A stretch of 64,000 nt of DNA from JALSHZ01 sp964614535 (GTDB lineage Bacteria > Pseudomonadota > Gammaproteobacteria > UWMA-0217). Below the pieces are notes generated by a model. The model saw nothing but the letters and a program-made list of their open reading frames with translations, was not told the origin of the DNA and made no database searches. Of this stretch, positions 44,057-52,935 are shown one piece after another; position 1 is the stretch's first letter, and the number at the start of each line of letters is the position of its first letter. The stretch covers positions 33,228-97,227 of the forward strand of contig CAZTOZ010000039.1 of NCBI GenBank assembly GCA_964614535.1, written 5' to 3'. The position numbers and the translations under genes were made by a program.

Positions 44057-44608
44057 ATGCAGCGCCTCTTTCTGATCGGCCCGATGGGTGCCGGAAAAAC
44101 CACGCTCGGACGGCTGATCGCCCAGGATCTCGGCTTCGAGTTCCTCGACAGCGATCGCGTCATCGAGGAACGCACCGGCGTCACCATCCCCACCATCTTC
44201 GACATCGAAGGCGAGGAGGGCTTCCGCCGGCGCGAGAGCCGCATCATCGACGAGCTGACCCGGCACGACCGCATCGTACTGGCCACCGGCGGCGGCGCCA
44301 TTCTGCGCCCGGAGAACCGGCGCTGGCTGCGCGAGCGGGGGTTCGTGGTCTATCTGAAGGTGTCACTGCGGCAGCAGCTGGAGCGCACGGCCCGGGACCG
44401 CTCCCGTCCGCTGCTGCAGACGGACGACCCGGCCGCCACGCTGGCCCGGCTGGCCGAGATCCGCAAGCCGCTCTACGAGGAGACCGCGCACTTCAGCATC
44501 AACACCAACCACAGCCGCACCCGCACGCTGAAGAACAAGATCATCGCCGCCTTCAACGAGGCGGCCATCGAACAGGAACCGATCCACCATGGAAACACTT
44601 CACGTTGA
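44057..44608 (+). CDS. aroK: Shikimate kinase
   Basis: 183 residues from the ATG at 44057; in-frame ATG codons upstream run back through the terminator and are not used. GPMGAGKTTLGR is the P-loop (about residues 8-19), FLDSDRVIEERTG the shikimate-binding block and LATGGGAILRPENR the Walker B-like end. Phosphorylates shikimate. Overlaps aroB by 20 bp. Confidence 0.96.
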   Translation: MQRLFLIGPMGAGKTTLGRLIAQDLGFEFLDSDRVIEERTGVTIPTIFDIEGEEGFRRRESRIIDELTRHDRIVLATGGGAILRPENRRWLRERGFVVYLKVSLRQQLERTARDRSRPLLQTDDPAATLARLAEIRKPLYEETAHFSINTNHSRTRTLKNKIIAAFNEAAIEQEPIHHGNTSR

Positions 44609-45671
44609 TCTCGGCAATCGCAGCTACCCCATCCATATCGGCAGCGGCCTGCTGGACCGGCCCGAACTGTTCACCGGGCACATCGGTGGACGCTCGGCGG
44701 CACTGGTCAGCAACACCACCATCGGCCCGCTCTATGCCGGACGCGTCATGGCCGCGCTGGACGATCTCAAGACCACCGAGATCCTGCTGCCGGACGGCGA
44801 ACAATACAAAACACTGGAAGTGTTGCAGCAGATCTTCACCGGCCTGCTGGAAGCACGGATGGATCGCACCACGACGCTGATCGCCCTCGGTGGTGGCGTC
44901 GTCGGTGACATGACGGGCTTTGCCGCCGCCTGCTACCAACGCGGCGTCCCCTTCATCCAGATCCCGACCACGCTGCTGGCGATGGTGGACTCCTCCGTCG
45001 GCGGCAAGACCGGGGTCAACCATCCGCTGGGCAAGAACATGATCGGCGCCTTCTACCAGCCGCAATGCGTCGTCATCGACACCGACACGCTGGATACGCT
45101 GGACGACCGACAGCTCGCCGCCGGCATCGCCGAGGTGATCAAGTACGGCATCATTCTCGATAATGAATTCTTCGGCTGGCTGGAGACCAACATGGCGCGG
45201 CTGCTGGCGCGTGACAAGGCCGCCCTCGCCCACGCGATCAAACGCAGCTGCGAAATCAAGGCCGAGATCGTCGCCGCCGACGAGAAGGAGAAAGGCCGGC
45301 GCGCCCTGCTCAATCTCGGCCACACCTTCGGCCACGCCATCGAGACCGCCACCGGCTATGGCGCCTGGTTGCACGGTGAGGCCGTCGGCGCCGGCATGGC
45401 AATGGCGGCCGAAATGGCCCGCCGGCTGGGCTGGATGCCAGAAGCCGACGTCGTGCGCATCCGCCGGCTGATCACGGCGGCGAATCTGCCCGTCGCACCA
45501 CCCGCCGAAATGACCGGCGAAACCTTTCTCGAACGGATGGCGGTGGACAAGAAAGTCGTCGACGGCCAGCTGCGACTGGTCATTCCCAGGGCGATCGGCG
45601 ACGCGGTGGTGACGGCCGACTTCCCGATCGAGACGCTACACGCCACGCTCGATGCGGCGCTGACCCACTGA
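44589..45671 (+). CDS. aroB: 3-dehydroquinate synthase
   Basis: 360 residues. NAD is held by ALGGGVVGDMTGFAAA at about residues 98-113; the zinc ligands sit in the AGIAEVIKYG block (Glu) and in NLGHTFGHAIE and HGEAVGAGMAMA (His). Second step of aromatic amino acid synthesis. Its stop is three bases from the convergent ybeY stop. Confidence 0.97.
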   Translation: METLHVDLGNRSYPIHIGSGLLDRPELFTGHIGGRSAALVSNTTIGPLYAGRVMAALDDLKTTEILLPDGEQYKTLEVLQQIFTGLLEARMDRTTTLIALGGGVVGDMTGFAAACYQRGVPFIQIPTTLLAMVDSSVGGKTGVNHPLGKNMIGAFYQPQCVVIDTDTLDTLDDRQLAAGIAEVIKYGIILDNEFFGWLETNMARLLARDKAALAHAIKRSCEIKAEIVAADEKEKGRRALLNLGHTFGHAIETATGYGAWLHGEAVGAGMAMAAEMARRLGWMPEADVVRIRRLITAANLPVAPPAEMTGETFLERMAVDKKVVDGQLRLVIPRAIGDAVVTADFPIETLHATLDAALTH

Positions 45672-45674
45672 CGC

Positions 45675-46127
45675 TCATTCGATGCGATAGGGGTCGGCGA
45701 TGCCCAGCCGGGCCAGCAGGCGGGTTTCAAGCGCCTCCATCACTTCGGCTTCATCCGGCTCGACGTGGTCGTACCCGAGCAGGTGCAGGACGCCGTGGAT
45801 CAGCATGTGTGCCCAGTGGTCCAGCGGCGCCTTGCCCTGGGCCGCCGCCTCGCCGGCGACGACCTCGGCGCAGATGACCAGATCCCCCAGGTGGTCGCTG
45901 GGAATCTCTGCCGGCACCTCGAACGGGAAGGAAAGCACATTGGTGGGACGATCCTTGCCACGGTAGTCACGATTGAGCCGCCGGCTCTCGTCCGGCGCGA
46001 CGACGCGCACCAGCACCGTCTGCCCCGGCCGGTCATCGAAGCAACGCGCCAGCCAACGCTGGAACTGCGCCTCATCAGGCACGCCACCCGCACCCGAGAC
46101 ATCCTGCAGCTCGAGCCGAAGCATCAC
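45675..46127 (-). CDS. ybeY: Endoribonuclease YbeY
   Basis: 150 residues. The zinc-binding HGVLHLLGYDHVEPDEAE is at about residues 112-129 and the NRDYRGKDRPTNVLSFPF block at about 53-70, both UPF0054 signatures. Acts in 16S rRNA 3' maturation and ribosome quality control. Overlaps ybeZ by four bases; ybeX and lnt, which often follow, are missing because aroB is convergent. Confidence 0.95.
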   Translation of the reverse strand: MMLRLELQDVSGAGGVPDEAQFQRWLARCFDDRPGQTVLVRVVAPDESRRLNRDYRGKDRPTNVLSFPFEVPAEIPSDHLGDLVICAEVVAGEAAAQGKAPLDHWAHMLIHGVLHLLGYDHVEPDEAEVMEALETRLLARLGIADPYRIE

Positions 46128-47098
46128 CCCTGCCCCGTCTCGGCCTGCTCATAAGCTTCGACGATCCGCCGGACCAGGGGGTGCCGCACCACGTCGCGGG
46201 CGGTGAAGAAGTCGAAACCGACCCCTTTGACGTCCTTGAGGATCTCGATGGCCTGGCGCAATCCCGACGGGGTGCCACGTGGCAGGTCGGTCTGGGTGAC
46301 ATCGCCAGTGACGACGGCATGGGAGCCGTAGCCGATCCGGGTCAGAAACATCTTCATCTGCTCGACGGTGGTGTTCTGCGCCTCGTCGAGAATGATGAAG
46401 GCTTCGTTGAGGGTACGCCCCCGCATATAGGCCAGCGGCGCAATCTCGATGACGTTGCGCTCCATCAGCTTGTTGACCTTGTCGAAACCGAGCATTTCGT
46501 AGAGGGCGTCGTACATCGGTCGCAGGTAGGGGTCGATCTTCTGCGCCAGATCACCGGGCAGAAAACCCAGCCGCTCGCCCGCCTCCACCGCCGGCCGCAC
46601 CAGCAGCAGGCGACTGACACGCTCGCTCTCCAACGCCTCCACCGCACTGGCAACGGCGAGGTAGGTCTTGCCGGTGCCGGCCGGCCCGATACCGAAGCAG
46701 AGATCGTTGTCGCGAATGTCGCGCAGATATTGCGCCTGATTGGCGCCACGGGCACGAATCAGCCCCCGCCGGGTGCGGACGACCACCTCGTCTTCACCCC
46801 GACCGGCATCGAGCAGCCGGTCGACCCCGGACTGTTGCAGGTAAAGGTGGACCTTGGCAGGCTCCAGCACCTCGTCGGCGGTACGCTCGTAGAGTTCACG
46901 CAGCAATTCGACGGCAACGGCGGCCGAGCGGGCCGTGCCGATGACCTGAAAACGGACGCCGCGGTTGTTGATCTCGACGCCGAGGCGCCGCTCGATCTGC
47001 CGCAGGTGCTCGTCGAACTGGCCGGCCAGATTGGCCTGGCGCGCGTTGTCTTCGGGATCGAGCGTGAAATCGACGGTGTGGAGCTCGCCGCCGCTCAT
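46124..47098 (-). CDS. ybeZ: PhoH-like ATPase YbeZ
   Basis: 324 residues. Walker A GPAGTGKTYLAVA lies at about residue 139, LLVRPAVEAGERLGFLPGDL follows and the Walker B AFIILDEAQNTT at about 233. The N-terminal part has the KH-like NNRGVRFQVIGTA region. Predicted RNA helicase/NTPase partner of YbeY. Its first base coincides with the last base of miaB. Confidence 0.95.
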   Translation of the reverse strand: MSGGELHTVDFTLDPEDNARQANLAGQFDEHLRQIERRLGVEINNRGVRFQVIGTARSAAVAVELLRELYERTADEVLEPAKVHLYLQQSGVDRLLDAGRGEDEVVVRTRRGLIRARGANQAQYLRDIRDNDLCFGIGPAGTGKTYLAVASAVEALESERVSRLLLVRPAVEAGERLGFLPGDLAQKIDPYLRPMYDALYEMLGFDKVNKLMERNVIEIAPLAYMRGRTLNEAFIILDEAQNTTVEQMKMFLTRIGYGSHAVVTGDVTQTDLPRGTPSGLRQAIEILKDVKGVGFDFFTARDVVRHPLVRRIVEAYEQAETGQG

Positions 47099-48453
47099 CA
47101 GCCGGCTTTGCGCATCAGCGCAGGAACGACATCGACGAACTCGCCACGCAGTGAGTTGGGCAACGCCTCGGTGATGCGAACCGAGACGAATTCACCGATC
47201 AGCGCCCGATCGGCGCGAAAATTGACGACGCGGTTGTTCTCGGTCCGCCCGGCCATGATGCCGGGATCTTTGCGCGAGGGCCGCTCCACCAGCACGGTCT
47301 GGGTGGTGCCGACCATCGCCTGGCTGATCCGCCCCGCCTGCTCCAGTATCCGCGCCTGCAGGCGGGCGAGCCGGGCCTTCTTCGTCTCCATCGGCACGTC
47401 ATCGGGGAACGACGAAGCCGGCGTGCCGGGGCGGGCACTGTAGATGAAGCTGAAGGAGTGGTCGAAGCCGATCTCGTCGATGAGCTTCATCGTCTGCTCG
47501 AAATCGGCATCGGTCTCACCGGGAAAGCCGACGATGAAATCGGACGAGAGGCTGATGTCCGGCCGGATCGCGCGCAGCCGGCGGATCTTCGACTTGTACT
47601 CCAGCACGGTATGGCCCCGCTTCATCGCCGCCAGCACCCGGTCGGATCCGCTCTGCACCGGCAGGTGGAGATGGCTGACCAACTCGGGCACCTCGGCATA
47701 GACGGCGATCAGGCTGTCGGAGAACTCCACCGGATGGGAGGTGGTGTAGCGGATGCGGTCGATGCCGTCGATGGCGGCGATATAGGTGATCAACAGTGCC
47801 AGGTCGGCGGTTTCGCCATCGTGCATGACGCCACGATAGGCATTGACGTTCTGCCCCAGCAGGTTGACTTCACGCACCCCCTGGGCCGCCAGCGCGGCCA
47901 CTTCGGCGATCACGTCGTCGAACGGGCGGCTGATCTCCTCGCCACGGGTGTAGGGTACGACACAGAAGGTACAGTACTTGCTGCACCCTTCCATGACGGA
48001 GACGAAGGCGGTCACCCCATCGGCGCGTGGCTCGGGGAGGTTGTCGAATTTCTCGATCTCGGGGAACGAGACGTCCACCACCGGCGCCTGCCGGCTGCGG
48101 GCCTGCCGCACCATGGCGGGGAGGCGATGCAGCGTCTGCGGCCCGAAGACCACGTCGACATAGGGTGCCCGCTCACGCAATGCGTCGCCCTCCTGGCTGG
48201 CGACACAGCCGCCGACGCCGATGACCACGCCGGGACGGGCCTCTTTGAGCGAGCGCCAGCGACCGAGCAGCGAGAAGACCTTCTCCTGTGCCTTTTCGCG
48301 GATCGAGCAGGTGTTGAGCAGCAACAGGTCGGCCTCCTCGGGCACCGAGGTGACGGCCATTCCCATCTCCGATTGGAGTACGTCGAGCATGCGCGCCGAA
48401 TCGTACTCGTTCATCTGGCATCCGTGGGTCTGGATAAAGACTTTTCCGGGCAT
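47098..48453 (-). CDS. miaB: tRNA-2-methylthio-N6-dimethylallyladenosine synthase MiaB
   Basis: 451 residues from the ATG at 48453 (MPGKVFIQTHGCQMNEYDSA). The N-terminal domain binds one cluster (HGCQMNEYDS, NTCSIREKA, GGCVASQEG); the radical SAM motif is CSKYCTFCVVPYTRG; a TRAM domain ends the protein. Adds the methylthio group at A37. An upstream in-frame ATG at 48537 would overlap the galE stop and lacks family similarity. Confidence 0.97.
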   Translation of the reverse strand: MPGKVFIQTHGCQMNEYDSARMLDVLQSEMGMAVTSVPEEADLLLLNTCSIREKAQEKVFSLLGRWRSLKEARPGVVIGVGGCVASQEGDALRERAPYVDVVFGPQTLHRLPAMVRQARSRQAPVVDVSFPEIEKFDNLPEPRADGVTAFVSVMEGCSKYCTFCVVPYTRGEEISRPFDDVIAEVAALAAQGVREVNLLGQNVNAYRGVMHDGETADLALLITYIAAIDGIDRIRYTTSHPVEFSDSLIAVYAEVPELVSHLHLPVQSGSDRVLAAMKRGHTVLEYKSKIRRLRAIRPDISLSSDFIVGFPGETDADFEQTMKLIDEIGFDHSFSFIYSARPGTPASSFPDDVPMETKKARLARLQARILEQAGRISQAMVGTTQTVLVERPSRKDPGIMAGRTENNRVVNFRADRALIGEFVSVRITEALPNSLRGEFVDVVPALMRKAG

Positions 48454-48536
48454 TGCGACGCTTGGCTGGGGAAAACTCCTATTGTCGCACAAAAGCGGCG
48501 GCGGACGGCACACCCGCGCCACCGTGGGCGCAGGCA

Positions 48537-49562
48537 CTACTCACTGTCGGCGTAGCCATTGGGGTTGGCGGATTGCCAGCGCCAGGTGTCGGCGCACATC
48601 TCATCGATGCCGAACTCCGCCTCCCAACCCAGCACCGCCTTGGCATAGGCGGGATCGGCATAACAGGCGGCGATGTCGCCGGGCCGGCGCCCGACGATTT
48701 CATAGGGGACCTCGACGCCGGCGGCCTTGCTGAACGCCTTGACCATGTCGAGCACCGAATACCCCTGGCCGGTGCCGAGGTTGACGGTGAGCACCTGCCC
48801 CTTGTCATGGCGTTGCAGCGCCTCGATGGCCTTGACGTGGCCGCGGGCGAGATCGACGACGTGGATGTAGTCGCGAACGCCGGTGCCGTCGTGGGTATCG
48901 TAGTCGTCACCGAAGACGCGCAGCTTTTCCAACTTGCCGACCGCCACCTGCGAGATAAAGGGCATCAGGTTGTTGGGGATGTCGTTGGGGTCCTCGCCGA
49001 TCCGGCCGCTTTCGTGGGCACCGACCGGGTTGAAATAGCGTAGCAGGGCGATACGCCAACCGTCGTCGGAGACGAACAGGTCGCGCAGGATCTCCTCGAT
49101 GATGAGCTTGGAACGGCCGTAGGGATTGGTGGCCGAGAGCGGGAAGTCCTCTTTGATCGGCAGGCTGGCCGGATCACCGTACACGGTGGCGGATGAGCTG
49201 AAGACCAGTGTCTTGACGCCATGATCGCGCATCACCTGCGCCAGCGCCACCATGCCGGCGACGTTGTTGTCGTAGTATTCGAGGGGTTTCTCCACCGACT
49301 CACCCACCGCCTTGAGGCCGGCGAAGTTGATGACGGCGGCGATGTCGTGCCCGGAGAAGATGGCGTGCATCGCCGTGCGGTCACGCACGTCGGCCTCATA
49401 GGACTGAATCTTCGTGCCGGTGATCTGCTCGACCCGACGCAACGCCTCCGGCGAACTGTTGTCGTAGTTGTCCACGACCACCACATCATGACCCGCGGCG
49501 ATCAGCTCGATGCAGGTGTGCGAGCCGATGTATCCGGCCCCCCCGGCGACCAGTATTGTCAT
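48537..49562 (-). CDS. galE: UDP-glucose 4-epimerase
   Basis: 341 residues from the ATG at 49562. The NAD loop VAGGAGYIGSHTC is at the N-terminus; the catalytic Ser is in SSSATVYGDP and Tyr-x3-Lys in NPYGRSKLIIEEIL. Interconverts UDP-Glc and UDP-Gal (or the GlcNAc forms). First gene of the polysaccharide region reading from the left; 72 bp from the WbpM-like gene upstream on the same strand. Confidence 0.94.
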   Translation of the reverse strand: MTILVAGGAGYIGSHTCIELIAAGHDVVVVDNYDNSSPEALRRVEQITGTKIQSYEADVRDRTAMHAIFSGHDIAAVINFAGLKAVGESVEKPLEYYDNNVAGMVALAQVMRDHGVKTLVFSSSATVYGDPASLPIKEDFPLSATNPYGRSKLIIEEILRDLFVSDDGWRIALLRYFNPVGAHESGRIGEDPNDIPNNLMPFISQVAVGKLEKLRVFGDDYDTHDGTGVRDYIHVVDLARGHVKAIEALQRHDKGQVLTVNLGTGQGYSVLDMVKAFSKAAGVEVPYEIVGRRPGDIAACYADPAYAKAVLGWEAEFGIDEMCADTWRWQSANPNGYADSE

Positions 49563-49634
49563 TACGATTACCTGTAGTGTTGACACGGCCCCGCCTGCGC
49601 GCGGTCGCGCAGGCCGCGGCGATGCATGGGGTCG

Positions 49635-51614
49635 TTATTTGACCGATTTGACCGCCCGCAGCACCGGCGCCACCTTGGGTGGCAGCTCGGCGGGCAATTG
49701 CGCGTTTGCTGCTTTGAGTACCAAATCGCGCATTCGTTCCCTGTTGAATGTATCGGCCGCCTCACGGATCCCGGCCAACAGCGCCTGGAGTTTCTCCCAT
49801 TCGAGCATCTCCTCCTCGGCGCGCATGATCTTGGAGTGTTGCGTACCGATCGGGTTGTTGCCGATCAGCAGCTCTTCGTAGAGTTTCTCGCCGGGTCGCA
49901 GGCCAGTGAATTCGATCCGTATGTCTCCATCGGGATGCTCGTCGTCCAGCACCTCGAGGCCACTCATCCGTATCATCTGCCGGGCGAGATCGAGAATCTT
50001 CACCGACTGTCCCATATCGAGCACGAAGACGTCACCGCCCTTGCCCATCGCCCCCGCCTGCAGCACCAGTTGCGCCGCCTCGGGAATCGACATGAAGTAG
50101 CGCGTCACCTCCGGGTGGGTCACCGTGACCGGCCCGCCGGCCTTGATCTGCTCACGAAACAGTGGAATCACCGACCCGGACGAACCCAGCACATTGCCGA
50201 AACGCACCATGCTGAAACAGGTGCTCGGCTTACCGTCTTCGCCGAGCGCCCGGGCCCGCTTGTCGAGCGCCTGCAGGATCAGCTCCGCCACCCGCTTGCT
50301 GGCCCCCATGATATTGGCCGGACGCACCGCCTTGTCGGTGGAGATGAGCACGAAGGTCTCGACACGCCGCGCCATGGCGGCCTCGGCGACGCTGAGCGTT
50401 CCGAGCACGTTGTTGCGGACACCTTCGAGCTCGTTGTGCTCCATCATCGGCACATGCTTGTAGGCCGCCGCGTGATAGACCGTATCGACCCCGTGCTCGT
50501 TGAAGATGTGATCGAGCAGTCGCCGATTGAGCACCGAACCGAGCATCGACACCAGTTCGACCTTGGGCGCCGCGTGCGTTTCATCCAGTTCGACCTCGGG
50601 CACCGCGTACTTTTCATCTCGCAACTGGCGATCGATCTGGTAGAGCGCATACTCGCTGATATCCAGCAGAATCAGCTTTTTCGGATTCAAGCCAATGATC
50701 TGCCGACACAATTCCGCGCCGATCGAACCACCGGCGCCGGTCACCATGACCACCTTGCCGGAGATATTGCGCGTCAACAGCTTTTTGTCGGGCGGCACCG
50801 AATCCCGCCCCAGCAGATCTTCCAGCTCCACTTCCCGCAGATCCGCCACGGTGAACTTGCCACGCGCCAGCTCGGCGAACGACGGCAACACCCGGGCATG
50901 GATCGGGTATTGCTGCAGTCGGCGCAGAATGGCGTTGCGACGCGCACGGCTGGCTGTGGGCAACGCCAGCAGCACCTCCTTGACGCCATAGCGCTCGATG
51001 ACCTGCCCGAGCTGGCTCACCGGGAATACCTTGAAGCCAGCCACTTCCCTGTCGTGCATGCGGGTGTCGTCATCGATAAATCCCACCGGATACAGCTCGC
51101 GCGTCTGCCACAGGGCCTGCACCAGCTGCGCCCCCGCATCCCCGGCACCATAGATGAGCACGTTCTCACCGGAAAAATTGCTCCTGACAGGGCGCCAGAT
51201 GAACTCTCGCATCGCCAACCGGCTGCCAAGCGTCAGCACCGTGGCGAGAATCCAGTAGATGACCATCACCGAATGAGGAACACCGTCGTACGAAGCGTAA
51301 CCGGAAAAGTGAACGATCGCGCCCCAGGAAAGCGTGGCGACGGCCACCGCCTTGACGACGGTCCACAACGCCTGCTCACCGAGATAGCGGATCACCGCGC
51401 GGTAGAGGCCGGCCTGCGCGAAAACCGGGATCGTGATGGCCACGCCCAACAGGCTCAGCCACAGCTGTGCTCGATTGGGCGCGAAGGGTTCGGCGTAGAG
51501 GATCGAAAAAGAGGCCCACGAAGCGATGAGGAGCAGAACGACGTCCAGCATCGCGACCAGGAAACGCTTGTTGGCGCCCGAGAGCATGCGCAACTTGTCG
51601 ACTGACTTATCCAT
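49635..51614 (-). CDS. WbpM/FlaA1-family UDP-sugar 4,6-dehydratase (membrane form)
   Basis: 659 residues from the ATG at 51614. Four N-terminal membrane helices (residues 15-130), a first Rossmann domain with VLIYGAGDAGAQLVQAL, and a catalytic SDR domain with VMVTGAGGSIGAELCRQI. The active site has Met in place of Tyr (NIMGASKR), as in WbpM-type dehydratases acting on UDP-GlcNAc. Usually makes the precursor of QuiNAc or FucNAc, the sugar placed by WbpL-type transferases such as the neighbour. Confidence 0.92.
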   Translation of the reverse strand: MDKSVDKLRMLSGANKRFLVAMLDVVLLLIASWASFSILYAEPFAPNRAQLWLSLLGVAITIPVFAQAGLYRAVIRYLGEQALWTVVKAVAVATLSWGAIVHFSGYASYDGVPHSVMVIYWILATVLTLGSRLAMREFIWRPVRSNFSGENVLIYGAGDAGAQLVQALWQTRELYPVGFIDDDTRMHDREVAGFKVFPVSQLGQVIERYGVKEVLLALPTASRARRNAILRRLQQYPIHARVLPSFAELARGKFTVADLREVELEDLLGRDSVPPDKKLLTRNISGKVVMVTGAGGSIGAELCRQIIGLNPKKLILLDISEYALYQIDRQLRDEKYAVPEVELDETHAAPKVELVSMLGSVLNRRLLDHIFNEHGVDTVYHAAAYKHVPMMEHNELEGVRNNVLGTLSVAEAAMARRVETFVLISTDKAVRPANIMGASKRVAELILQALDKRARALGEDGKPSTCFSMVRFGNVLGSSGSVIPLFREQIKAGGPVTVTHPEVTRYFMSIPEAAQLVLQAGAMGKGGDVFVLDMGQSVKILDLARQMIRMSGLEVLDDEHPDGDIRIEFTGLRPGEKLYEELLIGNNPIGTQHSKIMRAEEEMLEWEKLQALLAGIREAADTFNRERMRDLVLKAANAQLPAELPPKVAPVLRAVKSVK

Positions 51615-51669
51615 GTTATTCAACGACTTCCATTGATCATCTGATAGCGGGGCGAAGGAATAGTTACAG

Positions 51670-51682
51670 ATTGTAATACAAT
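51670..51682. repeat. AT-rich palindrome upstream of the WbpM-like gene
   Basis: ATTGTAATACAAT, a perfect 13-nt palindrome with a central A/T, 56 bp upstream of the dehydratase start and inside the 114-bp gap after the WecA-like gene. A TTGACA is present nearby on the minus strand, but no -10 box is found at a proper distance. Possible operator. Confidence 0.35.
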
Positions 51683-51728
51683 TCGTCCGAAAAACCCGAT
51701 CCGCCAATGACGATATGTCAAGCAATCG

Positions 51729-52655
51729 TCAAAACATGAACCGGATCTCAGCCCCTGGACCATCCATCGGTGCAATCAGGCCGGCAATCGCGACACTGCT
51801 ACAGAGCAGCATCAGAACGACCTCGACGAGCAGCACCCGCTCGACCGGCCATCCCGCCAGCACTGCCCGCTGGTAGAAATGGCTGCGGTGCGCCTCCCAT
51901 ACCCGTTCCCCCCGCGCCAAGCGACGCAGTAGCGTCACGGTCGCATCGATCCAGAAAGGGGCGAAGACGACAAGCGGCACCCACCATGGAAAGATCTGCC
52001 GCTCCATTCCCCACAGCGAAGCCGCGGCCATCATGTACCCTAGAAAGGTGGAGCCGACATCTCCCAAGAAAATGCGGGCCGGGGGCAGATTGAATACGAG
52101 AAAGCCGGCCGAGGCGGCTGCAATCGACGACATGACCACGGCATACTCGGTATCGCCCGCGAGCAGGCCCGAGAGAGCCAGGGCCGAAAAGCCGACGAGG
52201 GCCATCGAACCGGCGAGGCCGTCCATCCCGTCCATGAAGTTGTAGAGGTTGATGGACCAGACGATCACTACCGTCATGACGACCGCAGCCATCCATCCGG
52301 AAAAGATATCGAGCCAATACAACAGACAGATCGACGACAGCACCTGCACCAGCAGCCGGCCGGGCGCGGGGACGGCCCGGAAATCGTCGAGCAACGACAC
52401 CCCGGCCAACATCGCGATCCCCAGGAGCAACGCCACACCCTCCCCCATCGAAACGCCATGCATCGACCACAGGACCGCCAAGCCAGCCCCCAACAATATG
52501 CCCAAGCCACCGCTGCGCGGAATCTCACCGGTGTGAAGCGAGCGATGATTGACCCGGTCCAGAGGCAACAGATGACGCCCCCAGACCAGCATTGCGCCAA
52601 CCACGGCAGAGGAGACGACGAAAGAGATCACTACGGAAAAAACCATTATGCCCAT
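51729..52655 (-). CDS. WecA/WbpL-like polyprenyl-phosphate sugar-1-phosphate transferase
   Basis: 308 residues, about ten membrane helices. LLDDFRAVP carries the Asp-Asp motif (about residue 90), NLYNFMDGMDGLAGS the NxxNxxDGxDG motif, PPARIFLGDVGSTFLGY the third and AHRSHFYQRAV the basic loop near the C-terminus, typical of WbpL/WecA. Starts glycan synthesis by putting a HexNAc-type phosphate on undecaprenyl phosphate. The WbpM-like gene downstream is a matched partner. An alternative ATG lies nine bases into the frame. Confidence 0.92.
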   Translation of the reverse strand: MGIMVFSVVISFVVSSAVVGAMLVWGRHLLPLDRVNHRSLHTGEIPRSGGLGILLGAGLAVLWSMHGVSMGEGVALLLGIAMLAGVSLLDDFRAVPAPGRLLVQVLSSICLLYWLDIFSGWMAAVVMTVVIVWSINLYNFMDGMDGLAGSMALVGFSALALSGLLAGDTEYAVVMSSIAAASAGFLVFNLPPARIFLGDVGSTFLGYMMAAASLWGMERQIFPWWVPLVVFAPFWIDATVTLLRRLARGERVWEAHRSHFYQRAVLAGWPVERVLLVEVVLMLLCSSVAIAGLIAPMDGPGAEIRFMF

Positions 52656-52935
52656 GACAGACCGGCCTCTACCCGACCCGGCGGGTACCCCCCGAAAAAA
52701 CCGGATCGGCGCTGACGCCCCTCCAGCTCACCCGCCAACCCGAATGTTTCATGAGAAAGCAGGATCTTGGGGAGATCCCGGCGAGGCCGTTCGTTCGATT
52801 CACCGAAAAGCATGGCTGTCGCCTTGGTTGCAGGCGAATCGGACAACATGGCCACTGAGATCTCTCCAGAAACCGCATAGCGACGCCGATGACACTTTGT
52901 GCCGTATTCATATTCGGCCTTATTATATGAATCAT
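52646..52935 (-). other. Stretch with two short overlapping frames between the sulfatase-like and WecA-like genes
   Basis: An 88-aa frame (52935-52669) starts with an ATG that overlaps the sulfatase-like stop as ATGA. A second, 69-aa frame (52855-52646) ends in a TAA that overlaps the first ATG of the WecA-like gene. Neither is recognised; both are rich in Arg. They could be one small gene split by a frameshift, or plain intergenic sequence with chance frames. No decisive evidence either way. Confidence 0.3.
52907..52931 (-). repeat. AT-rich hairpin just after the sulfatase-like gene
   Basis: TTCATAT and ATATGAA arms (7 bp) with an 11-nt loop, starting one base after the sulfatase-like stop. 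The stem is weak and no T-run follows on the minus strand, so termination is unlikely to be strong. The 70 bp around it are unusually AT-rich for the window. Confidence 0.45.
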
